From contig NZ_JGZK01000003.1 in NCBI RefSeq assembly GCF_000741695.1, positions 124,001-188,000 on the forward strand: 64,000 bases of DNA, read 5' to 3'. The position numbers and the translations under genes were made by a program. Shown here in pieces: positions 40,614 to 51,074 of the stretch; the first letter of the stretch is position 1, and the number at the start of each line of letters is the position of its first letter. This DNA comes from Bifidobacterium reuteri DSM 23975 (lineage in GTDB: Bacteria > Actinomycetota > Actinomycetes > Actinomycetales > Bifidobacteriaceae). The notes under the pieces were generated by a model. That model was not told the DNA's origin. It was given only the letters and a program-made list of their open reading frames with translations, and ran no database searches.

Positions 40614-40698
40614 AATGTCTCCTTGTCGTACGTGGATATTGACGGTATGGGTACGCATCGCCACTGCGCACGGCGACGCCTCGGAAGTGTCAGCCGCA

Positions 40699-41997
40699 TC
40701 AGCTGTCGAGATGCGCATTGACGATGTTCTTCACCTTGCGCGTCACGGGGATGGTCCCGGCATTGGCGAGCTGGATCATGAACAGGAATGTGGTCCCGGT
40801 CGCAGGGTCATTGCAGAAATAGGTGCCGAGCCATCCGTCCCAGCCGTACTCGCCGGCGCGGCAGATCATGGTCGATTTGCCCGGTTCCTCCACGATGCGC
40901 ATGAACGTGTTGTAGTTGCACCCCGGCTGCCACTCCTCGAAATCCGGATAGTGCCGGGCGTACATCGCACCCGAGGTCATCATGCGCACGGTCGCCGGCT
41001 GCATAATGCGCACACCGTCCAACTCGCCCTCGCCGATGAGCATCTGGCCGAACTTCACGAAATCGTCGACCGTGGACCGCAGTCCCGCGCCTCCGGCCTG
41101 ATACGCCGGGTCTTCGGTCGCCGCGTACGGCACGCCGAGATGGTCGGTGACAATCTCCCGCAATGGTCCGCCCGCATTCGCCGGGTCTATAGGCAAACAC
41201 GGATTGTCGTATACCGCGGCCAGCCGGTCGAGCTTGTCGGCGGGGACGTAGAACGCCGTATCGCGCATGCCGAGCGGCTCGAACAGTTCGTCATGCAGGA
41301 AGTCGCCGAAGCGTCTGCCTGTCACGACCTCGATGATCGCGCCGATCACGTCCGCGCTGGTGCCGTACATCCAACGCGAACCGGGTTGGAACCGCAGCGG
41401 ACACTGCCCCAGCCGGTTCGCCAGCTCAACCGTGCCCATCGGATTCGGGCCATGCAGACGCGCGGCGAGGTCGTCGAACACCTTGCCGACGATGCGGCCG
41501 GCCTCGAAATTCGAATCCCCATACGGGATGCCGGAGGTCATCGTCAGCAGATCCTTGACGGTCACCTCACGCGAGGCCGGCACCGTGCGCTCGCCGTCAT
41601 GCGCGACGCTGGCGATGGCACCGGCCATATCGGTGGGGATATCGTTGGCCAGCCGCTCGTTCGAAGAGGATGCGCCGCCGGCATCGGGTTCGAACTCCGT
41701 GGTGACACGCTGCCCCTTGAATCCGGGCAGGTATGTGCTGACGGGGGCGGCGAGGTCGAGCAGTCCCCGTTCGACGAGCATCATCGCCGCCGAGCCCGTG
41801 ACCGGTTTGGTCTGTGAATACAGGCGGAAGATCGTGTCACGGGTCATGGCCTCGCCGCGTTCGATGTTGCGCATGCCGGCAGTCGCCTGCCAGAGTTCCC
41901 GGCCATGTCGTACGGCCAGCATGGTCGCACCCGCGATCTCACCATGGTCGACCGCGCGGTCCATCGCATCCTGAATGAGCTGCCGCACATCCCTCAT
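40699..41997 (-). CDS. Serine hydrolase of the beta-lactamase (S12) family
   Basis: A 432-residue protein of the class C beta-lactamase/esterase group. The SxxK motif reads LYSQTKPVTG, with Ser as nucleophile, and the YxS-type motif is MYGTSAD. WDGWLGTYFCNDP lies where the HxG block is expected. No signal peptide is seen, so it is more likely an intracellular esterase than a cell-wall enzyme. Three ATGs stand in a row from 42003; 41997 has the best distance from AAGGAG. Its place between mannanase and alpha-galactosidase hints at an esterase for acetylated or other esterified oligosaccharides. Confidence 0.8.
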   Translation of the reverse strand: MRDVRQLIQDAMDRAVDHGEIAGATMLAVRHGRELWQATAGMRNIERGEAMTRDTIFRLYSQTKPVTGSAAMMLVERGLLDLAAPVSTYLPGFKGQRVTTEFEPDAGGASSSNERLANDIPTDMAGAIASVAHDGERTVPASREVTVKDLLTMTSGIPYGDSNFEAGRIVGKVFDDLAARLHGPNPMGTVELANRLGQCPLRFQPGSRWMYGTSADVIGAIIEVVTGRRFGDFLHDELFEPLGMRDTAFYVPADKLDRLAAVYDNPCLPIDPANAGGPLREIVTDHLGVPYAATEDPAYQAGGAGLRSTVDDFVKFGQMLIGEGELDGVRIMQPATVRMMTSGAMYARHYPDFEEWQPGCNYNTFMRIVEEPGKSTMICRAGEYGWDGWLGTYFCNDPATGTTFLFMIQLANAGTIPVTRKVKNIVNAHLDS

Positions 41998-42105
41998 CAT
42001 CATGCTCCTTGTCCCATATGTCCTAGTCTTATATGCCTTATATGCCTTTGTTCCACATTGCTTTGCCGCGCATGCCGGGTCACGTCCGTTGCGCCGTACC
42101 GCACA

Positions 42106-43254
42106 TCAGGCATACATGTCCGGCAGGGTGTCGGCCATCCGCATGAAATCGTCCCGCACGAACCGGCGGAAGTCCTCGGCGTATGGCGAGTCAACGGTCG
42201 GCGTGCCGTACGCACCGGTGTGCTCCGCGCCGTCGAAGTTGCACCACGGCAGATACCACAACGCGCGACGCGTGTATTCGTTGGCCTTTGCGGCACTCAG
42301 CATGAACGTCGTCCACGGCGCGTTCGGGTCATCGCCGAACGCCGCCGCGAACTCGCGCGGGGAGCCGACTTCAGTGACCGCGGCGAGTTTGCCTCGCTCC
42401 ATACCGAGCCGTCCGATAAGCGTGAGGATGCGCACGAACTTGTCATGGCGTTCGGCCGGATCGGCGGCGTCCGGCCCGTCGAGCGGCTGGTCGATGTCCC
42501 AGTAGTCATCGAGTCCGAGCACATCGACATAGCCGTCCCCCGGATATCCGCGCAGGTAGCCGGATTCCAGTGTGGTGTCGTCGGTCATGTCGATGCGGCT
42601 ACGGTCGGGCGAGTACGCATACAGCACTTGATGCACGTCTCGTTCGTCGCGTAGGTATTCGACGGTCATGCGCCAGAGCTCGGCGAACTGTTCCGGCGTG
42701 GTGTCGGTCGGTCGCGCGAACGAGCCCGGGCACCACCAGAACCAGTCGCCGGTGTGTTCGTGGAACGGGCGGAAGATCAGCGGAATCGGGGTGCCGTCGT
42801 CGTCACGCACCGACAGCAGGAAGTCGGCGAGCCGATCGAGCCAGGTGAGGTATTTGCCGTGCAGCTCGCCGCCAGGCAATACGGCGGCAACCGATCCGGG
42901 GGCGAGGTTGTCGCCGTACCCGCCTTCGGTGATCGGGTTGACCGAATGCCAGCTGAAGGTGACGATGGCACCCATGCGGGATGCGCGGCGGGCATCATTG
43001 CGGATGTCGACGAAGGGGACGTGATCGATGTTCTCGTCCCAGCCAAGTTCGATGCGTCCGAGGTCGGCGCCCCACACGGCCGGGTATGAGCCGGTCACGG
43101 CGAGCGTGTCGGAATCCGCGTCGGCGCTGTGGTGGGTTGAGGTGTCGCCTTGGTGACCGAACATGGCGAATTCGCCGGTATGGCGGTGCAATGCGTCAAA
43201 CAACGCGCTGGCTCGTTTGGTGAGCTGCTGATCGACGGGGGTGGCAGAGGTCAT
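42106..43254 (-). CDS. Beta-mannanase/mannobiohydrolase, GH26
   Basis: A 382-residue GH26 domain. The acid/base Glu166 is in IFRPFHEHTG and the nucleophile Glu295 in AAVTEVGSP; FSWHSVNP is the usual mid-barrel block. There is no signal peptide, carbohydrate-binding module or cell-wall anchor, unlike secreted mannanases, so it should cut imported manno-oligosaccharides in the cytoplasm. AAGGAG lies before the ATG. It sits 47 bases after the second alpha-galactosidase gene. Confidence 0.9.
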   Translation of the reverse strand: MTSATPVDQQLTKRASALFDALHRHTGEFAMFGHQGDTSTHHSADADSDTLAVTGSYPAVWGADLGRIELGWDENIDHVPFVDIRNDARRASRMGAIVTFSWHSVNPITEGGYGDNLAPGSVAAVLPGGELHGKYLTWLDRLADFLLSVRDDDGTPIPLIFRPFHEHTGDWFWWCPGSFARPTDTTPEQFAELWRMTVEYLRDERDVHQVLYAYSPDRSRIDMTDDTTLESGYLRGYPGDGYVDVLGLDDYWDIDQPLDGPDAADPAERHDKFVRILTLIGRLGMERGKLAAVTEVGSPREFAAAFGDDPNAPWTTFMLSAAKANEYTRRALWYLPWCNFDGAEHTGAYGTPTVDSPYAEDFRRFVRDDFMRMADTLPDMYA

Positions 43255-43301
43255 GGTGGATGCTCCTTGGTATTCGATGGTTTCCGATTGATGAGTGATG
43301 C

Positions 43302-45605
43302 TCAGATTGCCGTGAATTCAAGCACGATCGCCTGCATGGGCCACAGGTTCGGCAGTTGCAGTCCGACTTCGGACAGAAACCGCCCAGGCGCGGTGAAGCC
43401 GCCGTTGCCGTCATCGTCCTGCGCTGCGGTGAGCCACTGCGGCGTCACCCAGCCCCAGTGCGATTCGCCGATTTCGCGGCGCATCCGCACACGGTAGGAA
43501 CGGGTTGGGTCGAGTCCGGTCACCTGCAGCCGTTCGGCCAGCCAGTCACGGATGTTGTCCGTGGTGGCGATGACCCATACGGCATGTGTACGGTCCGCGT
43601 TCACGACACCGCGCGCCCGCAGCGCCTGGTCCTTGCAATCGGCATGCATGACGCGGCCGGTGTGGAGCAGTCCGCGCAGCTCTTTGTACAACGCGACGAA
43701 TGATCGCAGCACGGCGATCTGCTCGTCTGTGCATTCAAGGATGTTCCATTCGAATCCGGAGCATCCGGTGAGGGAGATCGCCGCACGATAGCTCAAATCG
43801 GTGGCGCGGGCGGTGGAATGCGCGGGAGACGGGCCAACATGGGCACCGATCATCTCGGGAGGCACAATGAGTTCGGTCCAGCGTTGGATATCCACTCGGT
43901 CGCGCGGATCGTTGGAGTCGGATGCCCAGATGCGGTCGGCGTGCTGCAGGATGCCCGCGTCGGTGCGTGCGCCGCCCGACGAGCAGCTTTCGATTTCAAG
44001 GCCGGGGAAACGGGCCTTCAGCTCGTCGAACAGCCGGTAGCAGGCTTCGGTCTGCTCGTGCAGTCCGAAACGACCGTCATGCATCGGCTCGGTGACCTCG
44101 CGGTTGTGGTCCCATTTGATGTAGTTCACGCCAAGCTGCTCGACGAGTGCGGCCATCTGGTCGCGCACATGCGCGTATGCGTCCGGATTGGCGAGGTCAA
44201 GCACGTATTGCGTGCGGTATGACAGGTCCGCGCGTCCTGGCACCGCTTCCGGCGCGGCGAGTATCCAATCAGGATGTTCGCGAGCCAAGTCGGAATCGAG
44301 ATTGACCATCTCCGGCTCGAACCACAGGCCGAATTCCATGCCCAGATCGTGCACATGCGTGGCCAGACCGTCCAATCCGTTGGACCAGACGGCCGGATCA
44401 ACGACCCAATCGCCGAGCCCGCGGGTGTCGTCGCGTCGTTCGTGGAACCAGCCGTCATCGAGCACGAACCGTTCCACGCCGACTTGCGCCGCATGGTCGG
44501 CCAACCGTTTCAGTGTGGCCTCGTCATGATTGAAGTAGACGGCCTCCCATGTGTTGAGCGTGAACGGGCGCGGCTTTGCGGCGAAGTCCACATGTCCGGG
44601 CAGCGAGCGCAGCCAGCCGTGGAATCGGTCGGCGATGCCGTCAAGGCCACGGTCGGAATAGGAGAAGCACACTTCCGGAGTGGTGTAACTGTCGCCGGGA
44701 TTCAACCGTATCTCGCCCGGGCCGAGTAGCTCGCCGGCACCGATGACCGGCTCGTGTGCGGGCAGATTGTCGATGCGGTATGTCTGGTTGCCGCTCCATG
44801 CGAGATGGCAGGCCCAGATGTCCCCGGTCTGGTTGCGCGGCGCACCGATGGATGCGATGAACATCCACGGGCTGTCATGTCCGGTTTTGCCACGTCGGCA
44901 GTCGCGCGTGATTGAACCGACCGGCAGCGGACCCGTGGCGGGCTGCTTTTCGAGCGGCCAACGTCCGGTGAATTGGGTGAGCGTATCGGCGCGTTTCGGC
45001 ATGGGCAAGGTGGCGTCGAGCCAGCTGACGGTGAGCGGTTCGCCCGTGTTGGCGGCTAGCTGCGTGGAGGCCGGGCCGGCGGCTGAATCGCCTGTCGGAC
45101 TTGCGGTGTTGGTAATCGTATGCCGCGCGACGACAAGGCCGGATGCGGTGATACGTAACGTCGCATCGAGCTTCAGTCCGTTGACTGCATCTTCGGCGGC
45201 GACGGCGAGCGACGATGGTCCAGCAGTGGTCTCTACGTGCGTCCAACGCGCGTACACCGGCCGACCGCCGCGCGCGCATTCCAGTCCGGCGCGGCCGGCC
45301 CAGCCTTCCGCGCCTTGCGGCAGCAACGATGGGCGCCATGCCGCATCCGGCTTGTTCGGCGGGGTGTCCTTGAGGGTCATCGCGTCAAGCGCAGCGAGAA
45401 CGGACTCGTTCAGCGGGCATGCCGATGAGCCGGCTGTTGCGCATCCCGCGCAGGTATCATTGCCGATCGCGCAACCGCAGTCACCCGTCGGACCGACGAT
45501 ATCGCGCCCCCAGTACTCCACCTGCGGCATGTCGTCCGCCGGCGTTTTCAGTACCACGCACACGCCGCCACCACGCAACACCGTATGAGGCCCTTGGTCA
45601 AACAT
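43302..45605 (-). CDS. Alpha-galactosidase, GH36 (second)
   Basis: A 767-residue GH36 enzyme only distantly similar to the other one downstream. The barrel motifs are FVLDDGWFHERRDD, GLWFEPEMV, nucleophile Asp in YIKWDHNRE, IESCSSGGAR and acid/base Asp in WASDSNDPRDR. This is the sub-group common for raffinose and galactomannan side chains. No signal peptide. ATGs at 45608 and 45605 both exist; the latter stands at better spacing from AAAGGAG. It is the first gene of the five-gene operon, with an operator-like palindrome upstream. Confidence 0.92.
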   Translation of the reverse strand: MFDQGPHTVLRGGGVCVVLKTPADDMPQVEYWGRDIVGPTGDCGCAIGNDTCAGCATAGSSACPLNESVLAALDAMTLKDTPPNKPDAAWRPSLLPQGAEGWAGRAGLECARGGRPVYARWTHVETTAGPSSLAVAAEDAVNGLKLDATLRITASGLVVARHTITNTASPTGDSAAGPASTQLAANTGEPLTVSWLDATLPMPKRADTLTQFTGRWPLEKQPATGPLPVGSITRDCRRGKTGHDSPWMFIASIGAPRNQTGDIWACHLAWSGNQTYRIDNLPAHEPVIGAGELLGPGEIRLNPGDSYTTPEVCFSYSDRGLDGIADRFHGWLRSLPGHVDFAAKPRPFTLNTWEAVYFNHDEATLKRLADHAAQVGVERFVLDDGWFHERRDDTRGLGDWVVDPAVWSNGLDGLATHVHDLGMEFGLWFEPEMVNLDSDLAREHPDWILAAPEAVPGRADLSYRTQYVLDLANPDAYAHVRDQMAALVEQLGVNYIKWDHNREVTEPMHDGRFGLHEQTEACYRLFDELKARFPGLEIESCSSGGARTDAGILQHADRIWASDSNDPRDRVDIQRWTELIVPPEMIGAHVGPSPAHSTARATDLSYRAAISLTGCSGFEWNILECTDEQIAVLRSFVALYKELRGLLHTGRVMHADCKDQALRARGVVNADRTHAVWVIATTDNIRDWLAERLQVTGLDPTRSYRVRMRREIGESHWGWVTPQWLTAAQDDDGNGGFTAPGRFLSEVGLQLPNLWPMQAIVLEFTAI

Positions 45606-45870
45606 CATGAATCTCCTTTGTCGGCTCTCGCCATCGATCCGGATTCCACGCCGCCGCGCATTGACGCGAACAGCGGCTGCTCGCGTCCCTCCATCTCGCC
45701 GCACGGACACGAGACTAGATATGCTTGTCGGTCACTTAAGCGCAGATGAATGTTCCAACGCCCAACGCCGTGCGCCATCGGGGTCTCGAGCCCGCATATC
45801 AGCCCGCATCCAATGCAGAAAGCCACCGCAGCGCTACAGCAGCAATCTCAAATGCCAGCAATCACTATAC

Positions 45871-45884
45871 CTTAATCGGTTAAG
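45871..45884. promoter_or_regulatory. LacI-type operator before the alpha-galactosidase/mannanase operon
   Basis: CTTAATCGGTTAAG, a near-perfect palindrome containing CGGTTAAG, 266 bases ahead of the first gene. The same 8-mer occurs before the solute-binding protein gene and before the esterase/GH1 pair. Confidence 0.6.
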
Positions 45885-45991
45885 CGACACGCGGCTAGCG
45901 AATCCTCATGCACCGCATTTCATTGTGATGCAGCACGACTTATCATCCCGCGTCACTGATTCGTCAACAAATTCACCACACCGCAGATAGC

Positions 45992-46015
45992 AAAAAGCCG
46001 GCGCAAGACGCCGGC
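45992..46015 (-). terminator. Rho-independent terminator after the first LacI gene
   Basis: GCCGGCG (45997-46003) pairs with CGCCGGC (46009-46015) around CAAGA, and on the minus strand a run of five T follows (45992-45996). The stem starts 17 bases after the stop codon. Confidence 0.85.
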
Positions 46016-46031
46016 CGGACAATCATGACGA

Positions 46032-47051
46032 TCAGGCAAGGGGTCCGCTGGATGCGCGCACGACGAGCTTCTCCTGCGGCTCCCAGACGGATTCCACTGG
46101 CTTGCCGTCGATGAGGTCGAGCAACAAGCCCGCCGCGGTGCGTCCACGTTCGATGATGTTGTGCCCCAGTGCGGTGATGCCCAGCGCATTCACCTCGCAC
46201 AGGAAGGAATCGTCCCACGAGATCACGGACAGATCCTGCGGTACGTTGAGGCCGCGGACCGCGGCGACCTGCGCCCCGGTCAACGCCATGACATCGTTGT
46301 CGTAGATGATCGCAGTCGGCGCGTTCGGCAATGACAACAGACGCTCCGTGCACTTCCTGCCGCCCTCGGGCGTGTAATCGGCATGCAGACAGGTGTACTG
46401 CAGTCCCAGACGCGCGGCGACCTCCATGAACGCATTGTCCCGTATGAAGGTATGACCGAGATTCTCCGGGCCGGCCACGCGGGCAATCCGCCGATGCCCC
46501 TGATCGGCGCAATACTCCGCGATCACCCGCACACCATCTCGCTCGTTCGTGCTCAGTGAGATCAGGCCGCCGGCCAATGATTCATCTCCCATGACCACCG
46601 TCGGCATCTCGAGATGGTGGGACATCAGTTCGATGCGGGGATCGCCGAGCTCGACGTTCTGCAGGAATACACCGTCCACCGCCCCCGAGGCGATCCAATC
46701 ATCAAGGATGTCGAGCTCCGCACGCATGTTGCGAGACGAACGAATAAGCAACGAATAGCCGGCCTCCTCAAGCCTCGCTGTTAAGCCGGTGATGAGCTCC
46801 ATGCCGAACGCCTCGACAGACAGTACGGCGGGATCGTAGGTGAGCACCAGGCCGACGGAATTCGTGCGCGCGTCGGAAAGTGACTTGGCGGCCTTATTGG
46901 GGCGCCATCCCAACTGGTCTGCGACCTTCAGCACCTTCTCACGCGTTTCCTGCGAAACGCCGGGTTTGCCGTTCAACGCATAGGACACCGCACTGTTGGA
47001 GACACCCGACGCCTTGGCGACGTCGGTAATGGTCACTTTCGCCTTCGACAC
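46032..47051 (-). CDS. LacI-family regulator (paralogue 1)
   Basis: A 339-residue repressor: helix-turn-helix ITDVAKASGVSNSAVSYAL, hinge PNKAAKSLSDAR, and a sensor domain with VISWDDSFLC near the effector-binding end. GTG start with AGGAGG at 6 bases. It lies between the two glycosidase blocks, so it most likely controls manno-oligosaccharide genes. Its DNA-binding helix is nearly the same as that of the neighbouring LacI gene, so they may share operators. Confidence 0.9.
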   Translation of the reverse strand: MSKAKVTITDVAKASGVSNSAVSYALNGKPGVSQETREKVLKVADQLGWRPNKAAKSLSDARTNSVGLVLTYDPAVLSVEAFGMELITGLTARLEEAGYSLLIRSSRNMRAELDILDDWIASGAVDGVFLQNVELGDPRIELMSHHLEMPTVVMGDESLAGGLISLSTNERDGVRVIAEYCADQGHRRIARVAGPENLGHTFIRDNAFMEVAARLGLQYTCLHADYTPEGGRKCTERLLSLPNAPTAIIYDNDVMALTGAQVAAVRGLNVPQDLSVISWDDSFLCEVNALGITALGHNIIERGRTAAGLLLDLIDGKPVESVWEPQEKLVVRASSGPLA

Positions 47052-47156
47052 GACAATCCTCCTGCAATTCCGTCACGTTCTTACGACGTCATCACTGGCC
47101 TCTGACAGATCAAAGATCTCCCAGCTGCGAACAAAACGCTACTCACTACTTACTAC

Positions 47157-48239
47157 TTATTTAGACAATAACAAGTTCTTTACCGGTTCACCATCCCCAA
47201 TCACCGCATTGTGGACGATTGTCCGCTTCGGACGCCCAGTCGAGTCACGGACAATCATCGTATCGTCGGAGGCGGTGACGGATTTCACCTGCCGCCCCTC
47301 AACCATGTCGATGATCGCGCGGGCCGCCTTGCGCCCACGTCCGAACACATTACGATTCAGCGAGGTGACGCTCGGATCGGCCATCTCGCACATGAAGGTA
47401 TCGTCCCACGAAATCACCGACAAGTCCTCCGGAACGCGCATACCGCGACGACGTCCCACATCAATGGCCGTAACCGCCGCCGCACCGCTGTCGCATACAA
47501 TGACGGTCGGCGGATCCGGCAACGACAGCAGCTGCTCGATGCTCATGCGGCCCTGCGCCGGAGAATAATCGGTATGCAGACAGCGGTACCGTATCCCAGC
47601 GTTCATCGTCAGCGACACGAACGCCTTGTCCCTGACGAGCGTATGCCCCATCATTTCGGGACCGGCCACACGAGCCATGCTGCGATGCCCGAGAGCATGG
47701 CAATAGTCGACAACGAGACGCGCAGCCTCCTCCTCGTCGTCGGACAACGTGGTCAGCCCGCCCGCCATCGAGGCGTCGCACAGCAGCAACGCAGGGAATT
47801 CCGTATGCTTCCTGAGCTCGGCGATGCGAGGGTCACCGAGCTCAACGTTCATCACCAATAGTGCGTCCACGGTGGCATCGGCGATCCACTCTTGCATGAT
47901 GGCAAGCTCATGGAGACGGCTTTTTGCCGACCTCAGCAGGAGCGAATACCCCTCCTGTTCGAAAACCGTCTCCAGACCGGCGATGAGCTCCAATGCATAC
48001 GATTCCACAGACAGGACATCCGCGGAATAGGTCACAATCAGTCCGATGGCATGGGCGCGCGCCTTCGACAAGGCTCTCGCAGCGCTGTTCGGCTTCCAGC
48101 CGAGTTCCTGCGCGGCATGTAGCACCCTGCTCCTGGTGCGTTCCGAAATACCCGGCCGTCCGTTCAGCGCATATGATACCGCGCTATTGGATACGCCCAC
48201 GGCCCGCGCCACGTCGCTGATGGTCACCCTGCTTTTCAT
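47157..48239 (-). CDS. LacI-family regulator (paralogue 2)
   Basis: A 360-residue repressor closely related to paralogue 1: helix-turn-helix ISDVARAVGVSNSAVSYAL, hinge PNSAARALSKAR, and VISWDDTFMCE. The C-terminus is about 20 residues longer. The gap to paralogue 1 is 105 bases, which points to tandem duplication. It follows the GH2 beta-mannosidase gene by 36 bases and may be cotranscribed with the transporter. Confidence 0.9.
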   Translation of the reverse strand: MKSRVTISDVARAVGVSNSAVSYALNGRPGISERTRSRVLHAAQELGWKPNSAARALSKARAHAIGLIVTYSADVLSVESYALELIAGLETVFEQEGYSLLLRSAKSRLHELAIMQEWIADATVDALLVMNVELGDPRIAELRKHTEFPALLLCDASMAGGLTTLSDDEEEAARLVVDYCHALGHRSMARVAGPEMMGHTLVRDKAFVSLTMNAGIRYRCLHTDYSPAQGRMSIEQLLSLPDPPTVIVCDSGAAAVTAIDVGRRRGMRVPEDLSVISWDDTFMCEMADPSVTSLNRNVFGRGRKAARAIIDMVEGRQVKSVTASDDTMIVRDSTGRPKRTIVHNAVIGDGEPVKNLLLSK

Positions 48240-48275
48240 GATTGTTCCCTATTCACGTCAGAATGGTCTGCGCTC

Positions 48276-50975
48276 TCAGACGAAAATCTTGAGATCGTTT
48301 GCGCATCGCAGCACATTCGAAGCGATGAACGCGGCCGGATCAAGTCCGGCGGCCGCCATGATATGCCACGTCACCGATTCGCCCGGCAGCAACGTCACCA
48401 TGCCACCGTCGATACGCGCATCCTGATCGACCTTATCGACCATGCAGAACACGTCGCGCGCGTATGCCTTCGCGGTTACGGTCAAATCATAGGCCATCAT
48501 CCATAACGGCAACGGTCGCTCGAATGGATTGCGGTCGAGCCGCTGATCGATCACATCGGCAGGGTTGCAGATCACGCGAGCGAACTGCGCACCGGCAACG
48601 CCATCGGCCGCAACCGGCGTCGCGACCAGAATCTCACCGTTCACGTCACCGAATCCAGCTACCGCTTCATCAAGTGCGAGCGCAACATGACCCGTGGCCT
48701 CTACGGTCACATCGGCAAACGTTTGCGAGGCAAGCACTTCGCCTGCAAAATCGCGACGTTCAACTGTCCACGTACCGGTCCAGGAGTCACGCGTATCGTT
48801 CGCGACCAGCAGCTCCAGATGGTCCGGCGCAACCGGCACACCTTCCCAGCTCTTGTCTTCGCGCGCCTTGTCGGAAACGCGCGGCTGGATCGTGGCAAAA
48901 CGCGGCGCGAAGAAGTCACGCGAAGCGTACCACAACGGCTTGCGATGACCGTAATAATCCACGGCGGCCCACGACACGACCGGCCAGTCGTCGTTGAGCT
49001 GCCAGATCAAGGCACCTGCATTGACCGGTTCAAGCGAACGCATATGCTCAACGCCGAAGCGGATCGCCTGCGCCTGCTGCAGCTGGCATGCCCAATGCCA
49101 GTCTTCGATATTGCTCCAGTCGTCGGTCGGGATAAGCCAGTTTCGTGTACCGTCTGCGTTGTAGCTCACATCGTTGATGTTGCCCGGGGTCAGATGCGAG
49201 CGCATGCCGCGCGCCAGCTTGTAGTTGCCGCCCATTGCCTTCTGATGCACGAGCATCTGCTTGCCGAACGGTTCAAGCTTCTCGTCGTGCACCACGCGGG
49301 TGAGCGTGCTGAATGCCGGCGGTGCCTGATAGCCGAATTCGTCGGCGAAGCGCGGCGTGTAGTCGGCGTACTTGCGGTAGTCGACGCGGTTCCACACATC
49401 CCAGATGTGCATAGTCCCGTCCACGTCCTTGTTCGCGTCAACGAATGGCGTGAAACTCATCGGGGAGCTCGGCAGGTAGACGTGCGTCGGGTCGAGCTCG
49501 GCGAGCAACTTCGGGAACAGGTCGGCGTAATAGTAGTCGCCCCAGCCTTTTTCGCCATAGCCATACGCGTTCGCGGGCTTGTCGTCGTCACGCAGAGCCT
49601 GCTTGAAACCACCCCACTCGGAGTAGGCGACATAGTTTTCGTTAGAGCCGTTCCAGACGGTCAAGCTCGGGTGCGAGCTCAAGCGGTTGATGTGTTCGCG
49701 CGCTTCGGCTTCGATTTCGGCGCGAGTGCCGGCATCTTCCGGATAAGCGGCGCAGGCGAGCATGAAGTCTTGCCAGACCATGATGCCAAGTTCGTCGGCC
49801 AGATCGTAGAATTCGTCGGATTCGTAGATGCTACCGCCCCACGCACGCACCATATTCGAGTTGGATTCGACTAGGTCATTGAAACACTTCGCGTAGAAAG
49901 CGCGGTCGGCGCGAGACAGGAAGGCATCGACCGGCACCCAGTTGTAGCCACGTGCATGCACGGGCACGTTATTGACGTAGATCTGGAACGGTCGACCGAT
50001 TTCGTCGGCGCGAGTATCAACGTGCACCGTACGGAAGCCGACACGACCGGTCCATTCGGCCGCATTCTCGCCAGCTGTTACAGTTACGTCGTACAGCGGC
50101 TGCTCGCCGTAGCCGATCGGCCACCACAGTTGCGCATTCGGCACAACGGCAGTCAGCGTCGTCGTATTGCGACCGTATTCAACCTCACCGTTTACAGTAA
50201 CGTTCGCACCGAATCCAGCGATTGTCACACTCACCTGAACCGGCTTCTGCTGCGTGTGAGCATCGGCCGAAGTCATCACGCGACCTTCGCCTTCGCGCTC
50301 AATCTCAACCGTGGTTTTGAGTACACCAGTACCATCCGAAAGCACGTCAACCAGCGGACGCACCGCAGCAAAACGCACGCCAGACCACGAGTCGATGCCG
50401 ATCTCACGCCACATGCCAGCGTTGGCAACGTCAATACCCCAGTCCCATCCGAACTGGTAGCTTGGCTTACGCAGCTGGTTGAACGCATGATGCTCGGTGT
50501 GCGGATAGTAGCCAAGTTCCTGCTCACGACGATCAGACTCACGCACGGACGATGCGAACGTTACCGTAAGCGTATTGATGCCGTCGCGCAGCTGACCGCG
50601 CGCATCCCAACGATACGAACGATGATAGTTCTGCGAGAAGCCGACCAACTGGCCGTTGATCATCACTGTGGCAACCGTGTCAAGACCGTACGCAACCAGA
50701 TCGTGGCGGGTCTGCCCATTTGCGTGCCATTCAAATTCGGTTTCAAACTGCCAGTCAACATCGCCAATCCACTGCTGATGGTTTTCGTTGTCGCCGTCGA
50801 ACGGTTCGTCGATCAGACCAGCTGCGAGCAGGTCGAGCGTAACCTCGCCAGGGACTGTGGCCGGAATGCCAGCGGTGATTGCAGCGCGCAGTTCTTCAGG
50901 AGCAACCTGCGGGTTAAGCGCGCGAACAGTCCAGCCTTCGGTGAGCGAGCGGAAGGTGTTAGGAGTATGGGTCAT
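48276..50975 (-). CDS. Beta-mannosidase, GH2
   Basis: An 899-residue GH2 enzyme of the mannosidase group that removes terminal beta-1,4-mannose from imported oligosaccharides. Domains in order: galactose-binding-like N-terminal sandwich, immunoglobulin-like domain, the TIM barrel with acid/base Glu in VWNGSNENY and nucleophile Glu in FADEFGYQAPP, then C-terminal sandwich domains. No signal peptide. The start at 50975 (MTHTPNTF) follows AAGGAT; the longer in-frame ATG at 51140 would run into the permease gene. It lies downstream of the ABC permeases. Confidence 0.92.
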   Translation of the reverse strand: MTHTPNTFRSLTEGWTVRALNPQVAPEELRAAITAGIPATVPGEVTLDLLAAGLIDEPFDGDNENHQQWIGDVDWQFETEFEWHANGQTRHDLVAYGLDTVATVMINGQLVGFSQNYHRSYRWDARGQLRDGINTLTVTFASSVRESDRREQELGYYPHTEHHAFNQLRKPSYQFGWDWGIDVANAGMWREIGIDSWSGVRFAAVRPLVDVLSDGTGVLKTTVEIEREGEGRVMTSADAHTQQKPVQVSVTIAGFGANVTVNGEVEYGRNTTTLTAVVPNAQLWWPIGYGEQPLYDVTVTAGENAAEWTGRVGFRTVHVDTRADEIGRPFQIYVNNVPVHARGYNWVPVDAFLSRADRAFYAKCFNDLVESNSNMVRAWGGSIYESDEFYDLADELGIMVWQDFMLACAAYPEDAGTRAEIEAEAREHINRLSSHPSLTVWNGSNENYVAYSEWGGFKQALRDDDKPANAYGYGEKGWGDYYYADLFPKLLAELDPTHVYLPSSPMSFTPFVDANKDVDGTMHIWDVWNRVDYRKYADYTPRFADEFGYQAPPAFSTLTRVVHDEKLEPFGKQMLVHQKAMGGNYKLARGMRSHLTPGNINDVSYNADGTRNWLIPTDDWSNIEDWHWACQLQQAQAIRFGVEHMRSLEPVNAGALIWQLNDDWPVVSWAAVDYYGHRKPLWYASRDFFAPRFATIQPRVSDKAREDKSWEGVPVAPDHLELLVANDTRDSWTGTWTVERRDFAGEVLASQTFADVTVEATGHVALALDEAVAGFGDVNGEILVATPVAADGVAGAQFARVICNPADVIDQRLDRNPFERPLPLWMMAYDLTVTAKAYARDVFCMVDKVDQDARIDGGMVTLLPGESVTWHIMAAAGLDPAAFIASNVLRCANDLKIFV

Positions 50976-51074
50976 GGGAAACATCCTTGTGATATGAGTC
51001 GTTTGTCGTTCAGCTATGTAAGCCGATTCTTCATCATGAGCTATGCAAATCGTGAGACTTGCCGATGATATGCG

